Below, one piece after another: positions 54,532 through 62,918 of a DNA stretch of 64,000 nucleotides. A model generated the notes under the pieces. It was not told the origin of the DNA, made no database searches, and saw nothing but the letters and a program-made list of their open reading frames with translations. The position numbers and the translations under genes are program-made. Origin of the DNA: Lottiidibacillus patelloidae (GTDB taxonomy: Bacteria; Bacillota; Bacilli; Bacillales; SA5d-4). The first letter of the stretch is position 1, and each line of letters opens with the position of its first letter. The stretch covers positions 648,106-712,105 of the forward strand of contig NZ_NPIA01000001.1 in NCBI RefSeq assembly GCF_002262935.1, given 5' to 3'.

Positions 54532-54863
54532 ATGTTCAGCAACGATTCCAAAGAGGAACTTACTGACAAGACATACAAAATAATAGATATATTTTTTTCC
54601 GAAAATGAGAAAACCTTAGTGATTAACGCATTAATAAATCAATGTAGAAATAATCTGCCTTTAGTGACACCTGGACACCAAAGAAACTTGAACGTGTCAG
54701 GTTTGCAGCTATTAAATATTCAAATGGTAAGTTTGATAAACTAAGGACTGCTATTGAACTGGTAAACAAAGATTGGAGAGATTTATTAGTAGCCGAAGGT
54801 TTTGCAAATGACGAAAATAGTCACATCTATTGGGCAAACAAACTTTTAAAGCGACGATTTTAA
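54532..54863 (+). pseudogene. Frameshifted unknown gene
   Basis: AGGAGGG precedes ATG 54532. Frame 1 runs MFSNDSKEELTDKTYKIIDI to a stop at 54744. A second frame takes over around 54675-54685 and reads PKKLERVRFAAIKYSNGKF, then TAIELVNKDWRDLLVAEGFAND, to 54863. The two halves join naturally as one protein of about 110 aa, so a one-base indel near 54680 has broken the gene (or there is a sequence error). Family not named; the DWRDLLVA-GFA phrase recurs in small Bacillus hypotheticals as I recall. Confidence 0.7.
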
Positions 54864-54887
54864 AGAAAACTCAAAAATATTTTGTTT

Positions 54888-54915
54888 AACAAACGGGATG
54901 CTTTACCGCAAAAGG
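54888..54915 (+). repeat. Cassette element, copy 12 (left half)
   Basis: TTTAACAAACGGGATGCTTTACC, then AAAAGG. Confidence 0.6.
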
Positions 54916-54942
54916 TTTTAGGACGGAGGTGTTATATGAGTA

Positions 54943-55434
54943 ATGGCTCGTATCTCGTATAATGATGAAATAGAGTTGACAGTTGCTTCTGATATTTACA
55001 GATATGGATTATTAATTGGCTATATTAATAAGGAAACTGTAATTAGATGGTCTGATAAACTAATCAATGAAATGCCTGAACCTCCTTATGAATTAATTGA
55101 AATTTCACTTGCTACTAAATCCAAAAGTGAGGATATTGTTAGTTTATTAAAAAACATTAAAGGCACGAGAAATGAAGGATTGGCAATTAAATACATATTT
55201 GGTTTATTGAATAAGGGATTAACAGAAAATAAGAATTATGATGTCATTGCTGATTACCTTTGGAAGTTGTCTAACGTAGCACCTATTGAAGAAATATTAG
55301 GTTGGGAACTGTACGCAAAAATGAATGTAATCGCTGATGAACTCCAATACGGAGATAGTGAGAAAGTTCAACAAGAGCTAATTATGCTCTTAAAACCCTA
55401 TTGTTCTTATATTTTTGATTATAAAACTCAATGA
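54943..55434 (+). CDS. Unknown soluble protein of train 2
   Basis: 163 aa; GGAGGTG 11 bases before ATG 54943. All-helical look, with MPEPPYELIEISLA and repeated Leu/Lys helices. Resembles immunity-type or helical-repeat proteins in composition only. Confidence 0.65.
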   Translation: MARISYNDEIELTVASDIYRYGLLIGYINKETVIRWSDKLINEMPEPPYELIEISLATKSKSEDIVSLLKNIKGTRNEGLAIKYIFGLLNKGLTENKNYDVIADYLWKLSNVAPIEEILGWELYAKMNVIADELQYGDSEKVQQELIMLLKPYCSYIFDYKTQ

Positions 55435-55452
55435 AATATCAAAAGGCTTATT

Positions 55453-55548
55453 CAATTAAAGGGTGCTTTCCTGTAAGAAGAAAAAGCACCTTTATTCATA
55501 GAATTGATTATAAAGCGTTATTGAACTAACGAAGCAGTTTAGTTAAAA
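55453..55548 (+). repeat. Cassette element, copy 13 (both halves)
   Basis: GGTGCTTT (55462-55469) / AAAGCACC (55483-55490), TTTATTCATAGAATTG, TTGAACTAACGAAGCAG and TTTAGTT. One of the clearest copies. Confidence 0.85.
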
Positions 55549-55590
55549 AATAACTAAATTTAATTTGTAATGGTAAAGGAGAGTTTCTCA

Positions 55591-56061
55591 ATGAAAAAGA
55601 TTATACCATCTATTATTTCATTATCCCTTATATTACTTATAGTTAGTGGTTGCTCAGGTGATGGTCAAAATGTTGATGGTCAAAAACAAATACAATTTTC
55701 ATTATCTCAAAAAGGTTCAAATGATAATTGGGAAGTAACAGATAAAGTTTCAGGTCTTTATTACAATCTTTAGAAGACTGTTCATTCAACGCACGAAATA
55801 AAAATTGTTTCTAAAAAGGATGTAGATTTCAAAAATTTATCTATCTCTTTGAAGATAGGTAATGAAGTAGTTGGATTCTTTGAAGAAGAAACAGCCGAAG
55901 CGGAAAAATACGAATTTAATGCTAAATTAATTCAAAAGGGTAGCTATGAAGTAACACAAGGAACTTTTATTCATCTAAATGAAAGTGATACTTTTTGGGG
56001 TGATGATGTAACAATTATTATTAGATATGGCGACAAAAAGGAAGAAATTAAATTGGAGTGA
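55591..56061 (+). pseudogene. Lipoprotein gene with an in-frame TAG
   Basis: ATG 55591 after AAAGGAGAG. Signal peptide ...LLIVSGC with lipobox VSGC, then IQFSLSQKGSNDNWEV, ending at TAG 55771-55773. The same frame continues without a shift: KTVHSTHEIKIVSKKDVDF to 56061, with IRYGDKKEEIKLE at the end. 157 codons in all. Either a nonsense mutation or, less likely, readthrough. Confidence 0.75.
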
Positions 56062-56070
56062 TTTCGATTT

Positions 56071-56166
56071 ACACATTGGTGCTTTTTAGAGAGAAAAAAA
56101 GCATTCTCATTGTATGAATTAAAATTAAATCATTATTACACTAACATGCAGATTAAGATTAGTTGA
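56071..56166 (+). repeat. Cassette element, copy 14 (both halves)
   Basis: TTGGTGCTTTTTAGAGAGAAAAAAAGCATT hairpin, TTGTATGAATTAAAATT, ACACTAACATGCAGATTAAGATTAGTTGAA. Confidence 0.75.
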
Positions 56167-56214
56167 AAAAAGAGTTAAATTTAGATGCTTATACGAAGGA
56201 AGTGAACGGTAAAG

Positions 56215-56874
56215 GTGTTTTACCATTCAAAAAAGAAAAAATTACGTGGTTGGAAAAGACATAAGAGGAAAATTGAGAAATGGAAACAAAATGCAATTAA
56301 CTTAGATATTGATTATGTAAGGGAGCACCATAGGGAGTACATAAAGCTGTGGGTTTTTCCATTTTATAATGGTCTTGGACATAGGACACCTCCTCTATGG
56401 TATAACAGGCTATTACTTGACGCAATGATTGATGTGTACTTGACGTGGTATGAAAAGATGAAAAAGGAAAACGAAGATTTTTATTTAAAGATTTGGCTGT
56501 ATGACCCTCATTTTATAAATTCCCAAATTGTTGTGGCTTATAAGGATTGTCTTAACTTCTATGATAAAACGTTTGATAAGAGGAAGGAACATAAGGGCTT
56601 CCCATATGAAAAATTCCATTTTTTAAAGAAAAAGTTGGATAAATTTGAATGGGAATTACACATTGATACAGATTATTATGATGAAAACGACTTAAATGAA
56701 TGGATAATGGATGGTTTTAAAACGGAAAAAGAAGTCCAATCAATAAAATACAAAGCATATAAAACCTATGATATTAAAAGTGAAGATGGAACATACATAC
56801 AATACAGTATTGATAAGGGTGATGTATGGATAGGGACATTAAAAAATGAAAGTAACACAACATTCTTCAACTAA
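56215..56874 (+). CDS. Unknown Trp/Lys/Tyr-rich protein of train 2
   Basis: 219 aa, GTG start after GAAGGAAG. Very basic N-terminus (HSKKKKLRGWKRHKRKIEKWK), then an aromatic-rich middle (WVFPFYNGLGHRTPPLWYNR) and an acidic C-terminal half. Soluble. No family recognised. Its stop is the TAA of TTCAACTAACGGG. Confidence 0.65.
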   Translation: MFYHSKKKKLRGWKRHKRKIEKWKQNAINLDIDYVREHHREYIKLWVFPFYNGLGHRTPPLWYNRLLLDAMIDVYLTWYEKMKKENEDFYLKIWLYDPHFINSQIVVAYKDCLNFYDKTFDKRKEHKGFPYEKFHFLKKKLDKFEWELHIDTDYYDENDLNEWIMDGFKTEKEVQSIKYKAYKTYDIKSEDGTYIQYSIDKGDVWIGTLKNESNTTFFN

Positions 56875-56941
56875 CGGGTGCGATGTATCAACAAGGCATC
56901 GCATTTCTTCTTCAGATAACGAAGCAGTTTAGTTGAAGAAA
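56864..56941 (+). repeat. Cassette element, copy 15 (both halves, compact)
   Basis: CTTCAACTAACGGGTGC, hairpin GCGATG (56880-56885) / CATCGC (56897-56902), TTCTTCTTC, AGATAACGAAGCAGTTTAG, TTGAAG. The outer ends CTTCAACTAA and TTTAGTTGAAG are themselves complementary. Confidence 0.85.
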
Positions 56942-57047
56942 CAGATAATATTTAATGAATGAAGAATATGTACCATAGCCTTACTTTCAATGGGAAGTAG
57001 GATTATTTAATTATGAATAAATTTGGTGAATTTCTAGAGGTGATTAT

Positions 57048-57623
57048 GTGGATATAAAACAAGTTTTTTCTTATTATCCCCATCTAAAGATGCATAGTGA
57101 GACTACTAAATTCAGATTCTGCCCTAGTTGTGCGTCGGAATATAACTTAGAAGATTTATTACATTGTAAGTATTGTGGATATATCGTCTATCGTAATCCA
57201 TCTCCTGGGGTAGTCGTATTTATTGAAAAAGATAATAAGGTGTTACTCGGAAAACGAAAAGGGAAATACGGGTATAACAAATGGGGCTTTCCTGGAGGTT
57301 TTATTGAATTTAATGAAGACTTCCTAACTGCTGCACATCGTGAGGTAAAAGAAGAAACCAATCTTAATATAGAAATCAGTTCTATACTTAATGTATTTAC
57401 AAATTTCATATCACCTAGCTTACATACAATTGTTATCGTGCTATTAGCTGAACTAACATCAGGAAACATGAAACCAAATGATGATTTAAAGGACTTAAAA
57501 TGGTACTGTCTTGATTCGGAGATGCCAGATATGGCTTTTGAATCTGAAAAATACATAATAGACAATATAGATAACTTAAAGAAAAGCACCATTGCAATAG
57601 ATAATAGCAATAACAAATTTTAA
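57048..57623 (+). CDS. Zinc-ribbon Nudix hydrolase
   Basis: 191 aa; GTG after AGAGGTGAT. Zinc ribbon CPSC...CKYC (residues 26-44), then a Nudix domain with GFPGGFIEFNEDFLTAAHREVKEETNL. NudC-like layout, though without the NADH-specific SQPWPFPxS; substrate uncertain. Confidence 0.87.
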   Translation: MDIKQVFSYYPHLKMHSETTKFRFCPSCASEYNLEDLLHCKYCGYIVYRNPSPGVVVFIEKDNKVLLGKRKGKYGYNKWGFPGGFIEFNEDFLTAAHREVKEETNLNIEISSILNVFTNFISPSLHTIVIVLLAELTSGNMKPNDDLKDLKWYCLDSEMPDMAFESEKYIIDNIDNLKKSTIAIDNSNNKF

Positions 57624-57633
57624 TAGAGCATTA

Positions 57634-57706
57634 TTGAACAAACGGGTGCGATTGTGGAACAAGGCAGTCGCTTTTTCTTCTTCAGCTAACGAATGCAGTT
57701 TAGTTC
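57634..57706 (+). repeat. Cassette element, copy 16 (both halves, compact)
   Basis: GAACAAACGGGTGCGATTG, CAGTCGC, TTTTTCTTCTTC, AGCTAACGAATGCAGTTTAG, TTC. Sister of copy 15. Confidence 0.85.
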
Positions 57707-57782
57707 ACAATGAGTTCTAATAATCGAAGTAATTTAGGGAATAAATATCCATAATACTAATTTGAGAAGAAGGAGTTTATGG

Positions 57783-58619
57783 ATGAAGAAAATCTTGATA
57801 CTAACCGTAATTGTAATTGTATTATTAAACATACCAAAGCATATCTCTAATGCTGTAAAGAACGATAAAGACTTAACCACCGTAGTCAATGAATCTTTAC
57901 CATCAAACTCTACACTTATAAGGCCTGAACAGCCTCTTTCAACCAAGCCATTTCAACTATATGATTTGAATAATGATGGAATTGATGAAGTTATAGTCAA
58001 CTATAAACTAAAAACGAAGGAACAACCCTCTCAATTCGGAGCGATTGTATTAAAAAAAGAAAATGATGAATGGGAGAATATTTGGGAAACAAAATCTCAA
58101 GGAGTAGTATTAGATTATTCGGGCTTGGCTGATATTACACGTGATGGAACTAAAGAATACGTATTTGGTGTAACAATAGGTGCTTCAGCAGGAAGCCATC
58201 TATATATTTATAAGTGGGTTAATAATTCTTTAAAAAAGGTTGCAGATGTTAATTATCACAAAATGGAGATTATAAGCAACAATAATATTGGTATTGCAGT
58301 TTGGCAAAGATTTATAGCTGATACTTATTTTGTAAATGTACTTAGTTGGGATGGCAATAAATTGGTTCATGATGAAGAACTTTACTATGATTATTATCCT
58401 ATTATTGAAAAGTATCTCTATGAGAAATTATCAGAAATGGATGCTTGGTTTTATTGGTATACACTTGCCGATGCACAAATTAAAGCAAATTTATTTGAGA
58501 AAGCAGAAAAATCTATACAAAATGGTATAGCAATAGTTAGGGAACTTGGGTTTTCTGAAGAAGTTGAGAAATTCAATAAACTAAAGGTTATATTGGAAAC
58601 CAAGAAAAGATCTAATTAA
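57783..58619 (+). CDS. Secreted VCBS/FG-GAP-like protein
   Basis: 278 aa; AAGGAG seven bases before ATG 57783, the frame opening at 57762 being RBS sequence. N-terminal signal or anchor (KKILILTVIVIVLLNIP), then DLNNDGIDEVIVNY and DITRDGTKEYVFGV, calcium-type FG-GAP repeats of integrin-like propellers, and a helical TPR-like end (FEKAEKSIQNGIAIV). Function unknown. Confidence 0.72.
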   Translation: MKKILILTVIVIVLLNIPKHISNAVKNDKDLTTVVNESLPSNSTLIRPEQPLSTKPFQLYDLNNDGIDEVIVNYKLKTKEQPSQFGAIVLKKENDEWENIWETKSQGVVLDYSGLADITRDGTKEYVFGVTIGASAGSHLYIYKWVNNSLKKVADVNYHKMEIISNNNIGIAVWQRFIADTYFVNVLSWDGNKLVHDEELYYDYYPIIEKYLYEKLSEMDAWFYWYTLADAQIKANLFEKAEKSIQNGIAIVRELGFSEEVEKFNKLKVILETKKRSN

Positions 58620-58714
58620 GCTAACGGTTGCACTACTTTTAGAAGGAGTAGTGCTTTTTTTATTGAATTAATAGTGAAAGAGATCTTGAACTAACGATTG
58701 CAGGATAGTGAAAA
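58618..58714 (+). repeat. Cassette element, copy 17 (both halves)
   Basis: AGCTAACGGTTGCACTAC, GTAGTGC (58648-58654), T7, ATTGAATTAATAG, TTGAACTAACGATTGCAGG, ATAGTG. Confidence 0.85.
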
Positions 58715-58735
58715 ATAATATGGCAAATAGAGAAG

Positions 58736-59271
58736 GTGATCAAAATAGGCTACTTTATATTAACTATAATAGTCTTATCAATTGTACTTATTATCACCTA
58801 TATAAGAGCAAAAACAAGCAGTAATGAAATGAATTTTCCTTCGACTAAAGTTAATAATTCAATAGAGTATAAGCAGAGACTTGCTCATGAAATTAAAATT
58901 GAAAAACTTCAAAGTGAATTATCACAATCAAATATAAGTGACTACTTAATTAGAACATATGATAGTAATGAAAATAAATGGGAAGGTAACGAATTAATAA
59001 TTTTAGGTAGCATATATCATACTTGGTACTATGAAATAAAACTAACCTTTATAAATGTTAGTTACATAAGTTGTCCGACATTTTTTCTTCCAACAATATT
59101 CGCCTCGCGACTAATTCAGAAATAGGACAGCTAAAGATGGGATTAGAACAAGAGGAAATAGTTATAGTTTTTGAAGATAGGTCAAAGGAATTCTACTTTG
59201 TTGTTTGTGAGGACTTTAAATATGAAATGGGATTAAAATATTATGATGAAAAAGATAATCCCAAAGGATAA
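58736..59271 (+). pseudogene. Probable frameshifted one-TM protein
   Basis: Frame 1 from GTG 58736: membrane helix IGYFILTIIVLSIVLIITYI, then a soluble domain, ending at 59125 with an unnatural tail (SCPTFFLPTIFASRL). A second frame from about 59071 reads SDIFSSNNIRLATNSEIGQLK, then QEEIVIVFEDRSKEFYFVV, to 59271. Joining them near 59060-59075 gives one protein of about 175 aa. Two separate genes are possible but the second has no RBS. Confidence 0.6.
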
Positions 59272-59289
59272 ATAATTAATTTTCTTTCT

Positions 59290-59320
59290 ACAACTAAAGA
59301 AGGCAGTATAGCTGAAGAAA
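59290..59320 (+). repeat. Cassette element, copy 18 (right half)
   Basis: CAACTAAAGAAGGCAGTATAG, then CTGAAGAA. Confidence 0.6.
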
Positions 59321-59361
59321 ATTTATGGTTTAGATTGACTAAATAGAATAGTGGGGGAAGT

Positions 59362-59994
59362 ATGCTAAACATTTATCTTACACGACATGGAGAAACCCAA
59401 TGGAATAAAGAAAAAAGGTTACAAGGGTCAAAGGATTCGAAGCTTACTGATATGGGAATTAGTAATGCAATTGCGTTGGGGGAACGTTTAAGTAATATTG
59501 AATTTAATGCAATATACTCAAGTCCTATTGAGAGAGCTTACCAGACTGCAAGGTATATTAAATCAGATAAAAAAATTCCTATTTATACTCTTGATAATTT
59601 AAAAGAAATAAATTTTGGTGATTGGGAAGGTAAAACTCAAGAAGAAATAGAAAATATCGAGATTTATAAAAATGAATATAAAAACTTTTGGGAAAAACCT
59701 CATATATATGACCACACCCCTCATAAAGGAGAAGGTTTAGCAGTATTTAAACAAAGAGTAGAAAATGTTTTAAGAAAAATTAGTTCGGACAACAATAATG
59801 GAAATATATTAATTGTTACACATGGGGCGGTTATTAAAGCTATTTTGTCGTTTACCATGAATATATCAACTGAAAAAATGTGGGATCCACCATTTATTCA
59901 TGGTGCTAGTCTTACAAATTTTATTTGGGACGGGGAACATTTTAATTTCAAGATGATAGGTGATACATCTCATTTCTTGGACGAGCTTAAATAG
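59362..59994 (+). CDS. Histidine phosphatase family protein (phosphoglycerate mutase-like)
   Basis: 210 aa. TRHGETQWN with the phospho-acceptor His (residue 8), second-site GDWEGKTQEEIE, and VTHGAVI with the second catalytic His. Typical of small-molecule phosphatases of the PhoE/CobC group. GGGGGAAG RBS. Confidence 0.92.
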   Translation: MLNIYLTRHGETQWNKEKRLQGSKDSKLTDMGISNAIALGERLSNIEFNAIYSSPIERAYQTARYIKSDKKIPIYTLDNLKEINFGDWEGKTQEEIENIEIYKNEYKNFWEKPHIYDHTPHKGEGLAVFKQRVENVLRKISSDNNNGNILIVTHGAVIKAILSFTMNISTEKMWDPPFIHGASLTNFIWDGEHFNFKMIGDTSHFLDELK

Positions 59995-60028
59995 AATTTT
60001 AATGAAAGACTTGATAAAAATTTGCTCC

Positions 60029-60060
60029 TCTACTAACGAAGGCAGGATAATCGAAGAAGG
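60029..60060 (+). repeat. Cassette element, copy 19 (right half)
   Basis: CTACTAACGAAGGCAGGATAA, then TCGAAGAAGG. Confidence 0.7.
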
Positions 60061-60082
60061 GATATTTGTAATGGAGGCTGTA

Positions 60083-60385
60083 ATGGGGACATTAAATTGG
60101 ATTCAAAAGTGGTATGTTAAACAATGCAACGGTGATTGGGAACATTCAAACGGAGTACGAATTGATACAATAGATAATCCTGGTTGGAAGGTTCAAATTA
60201 GTGTGGAGGACACTGATATAAACGAAAATCCCTTTGAAAGTATTGATATTGAACGGACTGAAGATGACTGGATTTATTGTAAGATAGAATATGAACCAGA
60301 ATTGGACGGTTTTCAATTTGTTGGTTATGGCGGTCCAGAGAATTTAGAAGAAATCCTAACAGTCTTTAAAAAATGGGTTGAATAA
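60083..60385 (+). CDS. Imm53-type immunity protein
   Basis: 100 aa from the second ATG (60083), five bases after GGAGG; ATG 60071 and the longer frame from 59960 are less likely. The N-terminus TLNWIQKWYVKQCNGDWEHS and IDTIDNPGWKVQISVEDT are the Imm53 signature. Imm53 proteins neutralise polymorphic toxins; no toxin gene is near, so it looks like an orphan immunity gene. Confidence 0.8.
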   Translation: MGTLNWIQKWYVKQCNGDWEHSNGVRIDTIDNPGWKVQISVEDTDINENPFESIDIERTEDDWIYCKIEYEPELDGFQFVGYGGPENLEEILTVFKKWVE

Positions 60386-60448
60386 CAAAATCTTATTAAA
60401 GTAAAGCTGAGCGAATACTGAATAAAGAAATAAATTAAGGTGATGAAA

Positions 60449-60823
60449 ATGATAAAAAACGTTGAACTAATTACAAATGAAATTCAAGATTTTTCACTAA
60501 TAAACATTAAGCTTATAACTGGTTTCTTTGTTTCTTTTTACAAAGAATTTGAAGAAAACAAATCCTTACTAGAAATTGATTTTGTTATTGAAGGTGAGAA
60601 CGGTAATAAGTTCCTTGCAAATTTCCACTTTCATAATCCACAAAATATTCGTTATGAAAGTGGTGGTCCATATCATCAAATATCAATAAAAATTCAGGAC
60701 ATTGAGGATATAGGTTGGGAAAATAAAAGGTATGAAGTGATAGACTTTGAAGGAGACACTCTTCAGTTTTACTGTTCTGATATTGAAGTAATGTCTATAA
60801 AAGGAACTATTTATTCCATATAA
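60449..60823 (+). CDS. Unknown small protein of train 2
   Basis: 124 aa from ATG 60449 (AAGGTG six bases away; earlier GTG 60440 and ATG 60443 overlap that site). Beta-rich with RYESGGPYHQISIKIQDIEDIGW and an acidic surface, much like immunity proteins, but no family recognised. Confidence 0.65.
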   Translation: MIKNVELITNEIQDFSLINIKLITGFFVSFYKEFEENKSLLEIDFVIEGENGNKFLANFHFHNPQNIRYESGGPYHQISIKIQDIEDIGWENKRYEVIDFEGDTLQFYCSDIEVMSIKGTIYSI

Positions 60824-60828
60824 GCTTG

Positions 60829-60924
60829 TTGTGCTAGCGGGTGCTTTCCTCAAAAATGAAAGCACAATATTTATTGAATTGATAACAAATCGTTGTTGAA
60901 CTAACGAGTGCAGTTTAGTGAAAA
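60829..60924 (+). repeat. Cassette element, copy 20 (both halves)
   Basis: TGCTAGCGGGTGCTTTC (60841-60848 arm), GAAAGCAC (60858-60865), TATTTATTGAATTGATAAC, GTTGTTGAACTAACGAG and TGCAGTTTAGTG. Reference-quality copy. Confidence 0.87.
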
Positions 60925-60947
60925 ACTATGAAAGGAAATGAATAAAT

Positions 60948-61481
60948 GTGAATGACTTTGATAAGATGGACAAGTTATTGCAAAAATTTATAAAAGAAAT
61001 ACCAACCATGGAAAATAAGGATGATTTAATAAATCGTTATATGAAATCCATTGATGACAATATTGATCCATCTATTTACCTTAAACAATTAAAACTAAGT
61101 TATAAAGAGTTTGAAAGATGGCTTCATGACCTATTGAATAGTGAAATGATATCAGACGAGATTGTTGCTTTAAATTTTGGACTTTTTGAAAATGAGTATA
61201 CAATTCAACTCTATATTACAGGTTCTAAGGAATGGGAGTTCGATGATGATGACTGGGCTTGTAATAATGATTATTTCCCAAAAGGAAGGTATGCTTCAAT
61301 TAATATTTATAAAGAATTAAAAATTTTATTAGAAAACGAATTTGACCTGGGGTTATTTATGACAATCGCTACTACAATCATTTTAGTAAATACATATGTT
61401 ACATGTTATCCTAATAAGCTTCCCCAAAACATAAAACTAGCAACAGGCTTTGATGATGGAGATATTTATAATTTAAATTAG
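60948..61481 (+). CDS. Unknown acidic protein of train 2
   Basis: 177 aa; GTG start after AAGGAAATGA. Helical N-terminus, acidic cluster EWEFDDDDWACNNDYFPKG at about residue 94, hydrophobic helix TIATTIILVNTYV. Looks like other immunity-type proteins of bacilli in size and pattern; unassigned. Confidence 0.65.
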   Translation: MNDFDKMDKLLQKFIKEIPTMENKDDLINRYMKSIDDNIDPSIYLKQLKLSYKEFERWLHDLLNSEMISDEIVALNFGLFENEYTIQLYITGSKEWEFDDDDWACNNDYFPKGRYASINIYKELKILLENEFDLGLFMTIATTIILVNTYVTCYPNKLPQNIKLATGFDDGDIYNLN

Positions 61482-61518
61482 AAATTAGAAATTGAACTTA
61501 GAAAATTAAAGGAGCTTT

Positions 61519-61550
61519 TTTTACTAACGATGCAGGAATGTTGAACAACA
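61519..61550 (+). repeat. Cassette element, copy 21 (right half)
   Basis: TTTACTAACGATGCAGGAATG, then TTGAACAAC. Confidence 0.7.
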
Positions 61551-61577
61551 GAAACTAAAGAAGAAAGGTAAAATCTT

Positions 61578-62006
61578 ATGGGGATAAAGTTTTTGTTTAT
61601 TTTAAATACAGAAGAACCAACTGGACCAGAATACACGGCATACGAATATGGTTTCATAGAAGGTTCATTAGACATTTATCTCAATGAAAAGTTATTCTTT
61701 AGTGAACCATACGTCAATTTAGCGGAACTTGCAATACAAATAGGTGAATGGCTTTACTCAATAGAGAATGGACTTTTAGAGGACTTGAATTTAGTGACAA
61801 TTGATCATGATGAGGTTATTTTGTCCTTTAAATATAAAGGAGATAATAATTGGGGTGTAAATTCAATTTGGCAAGAGTTTGTGTCACACGAACTTATAGC
61901 TACAACAGTTTTAGTTGAATGCGTAAAATATTTTATTAGTGAGCTAAATAAGGAACTGCATAAGATAAATTATGTGGTTAAACTCGATAAATACCTTCAA
62001 CATTGA
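61578..62006 (+). CDS. Unknown immunity-like protein of train 2
   Basis: 142 aa, ATG after AAAGG. YGFIEGSLDIYLNEKLFFSEPYVNLAELA, GEWLYSIE and HDEVILSFKYKG are arranged as in short Bacillus proteins that travel with toxin-immunity clusters; I cannot give a family number. Stop TGA lies in CATTGAACTAACG, again inside the element. Confidence 0.65.
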   Translation: MGIKFLFILNTEEPTGPEYTAYEYGFIEGSLDIYLNEKLFFSEPYVNLAELAIQIGEWLYSIENGLLEDLNLVTIDHDEVILSFKYKGDNNWGVNSIWQEFVSHELIATTVLVECVKYFISELNKELHKINYVVKLDKYLQH

Positions 62007-62032
62007 ACTAACGAAGGCAGGTTAGTGGAAGA
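62002..62032 (+). repeat. Cassette element, copy 22 (right half)
   Basis: TTGAACTAACGAAGGCAGG, then TTAGTGGAAG. Confidence 0.75.
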
Positions 62033-62110
62033 TAACAGTAGTTTAGAAGGTGATATAATGAGGGTAAATAAAATGTGTTGAAATAAACATTATTAAAAGG
62101 AGGAGTATGT

Positions 62111-62368
62111 ATGATATGGGAAGATGTCAGAAAGGCTTATCCAAATTCATGGGTGGTATTTGAGGCCATCCAAGCACACTCAAAAAATAATTACCGCATT
62201 GTTGATGAGATTGCTGTTATTGACTCCTTCAATGACTCAATGCAGGCTCTCCGACGCCATTCTGAACTACACAAACTAAAACCTAGTCGTGAACTGTATT
62301 TTTTTCACACTTCAAGAGAAAAACTTGATATTCACGAAAAGAAGTGGGCAGGTCTTAGGAAGATATGA
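62111..62368 (+). CDS. Small partner protein of an aspartic protease
   Basis: 85 aa, AAGGAGGAG before ATG. MIWEDVRKAYPNSWVVFEAIQAHS at the start, basic and soluble. Its TGA overlaps the ATG of the protease gene (ATGA), so the two are made together. Not recognised by itself; the two-gene arrangement suggests substrate, adaptor or inhibitor of the protease. Confidence 0.7.
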   Translation: MIWEDVRKAYPNSWVVFEAIQAHSKNNYRIVDEIAVIDSFNDSMQALRRHSELHKLKPSRELYFFHTSREKLDIHEKKWAGLRKI

Positions 62369-62748
62369 TTAAAATCAAAGAGGTGGCAGGCTTACCATTT
62401 ATTTCGGCAAGTGTGACATTTCGAGGACAAAAAACGGAGTTAGAAAATGTATTAATTGACACTGGGTCTGCTGGAACAATATTTAATGTAAATAAACTAG
62501 AACACATAGGTGTAAAACCAGAACCAAATGATGTTACCCAAACAATCACAGGTGTTGGTGGACTTGAATTTGTTTACACAAAAGAGTTAGATCAAATTTC
62601 CATTGCAAAAGATATAAAGATAAAAAACTTTTTAATTGAATTAGGGTCAATGGAATACGGACTAGATCTTGACGGTATTATTGGTTACGATTTCATGAAA
62701 AGTGTGGGTTTAAATATTGATTTAAAGCATTTTAGGTTAACTATATAA
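62365..62748 (+). CDS. Retropepsin-like aspartic protease
   Basis: 127 aa. Active-site VLIDTGSAGTIF at residues about 28-39 and the flap-following hydrophobic LDGIIGYDFMKSVGLNIDL (about 97-115) define a single-domain retropepsin fold, which must dimerise. No signal peptide, so cytoplasmic. Translationally coupled to the 85-aa protein. Confidence 0.85.
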   Translation: MIKIKEVAGLPFISASVTFRGQKTELENVLIDTGSAGTIFNVNKLEHIGVKPEPNDVTQTITGVGGLEFVYTKELDQISIAKDIKIKNFLIELGSMEYGLDLDGIIGYDFMKSVGLNIDLKHFRLTI

Positions 62749-62775
62749 GAAAATTAATTTAATGAAGTGGTATTA

Positions 62776-62868
62776 TTGAGCACTTGCACAAGAAAGTGAA
62801 GTGCTCTTTTTTCTTAAAAGTGATAGAAATAGCGTGTTCAACTAAACGAAGGCAGAAGAGTTGAATAA
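62776..62868 (+). repeat. Cassette element, copy 23 (both halves) with terminator
   Basis: GAGCACTT (62778-62785) / AAGTGCTC (62799-62806) and a T run, then TTCAACTAAACGAAGGCAG, AAGAGTTGAA. Confidence 0.8.
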
Positions 62869-62918
62869 GTGGAATGTTTTTTTACTTAAATAATACACTT
62901 TTATATTTACAAAGGTAG

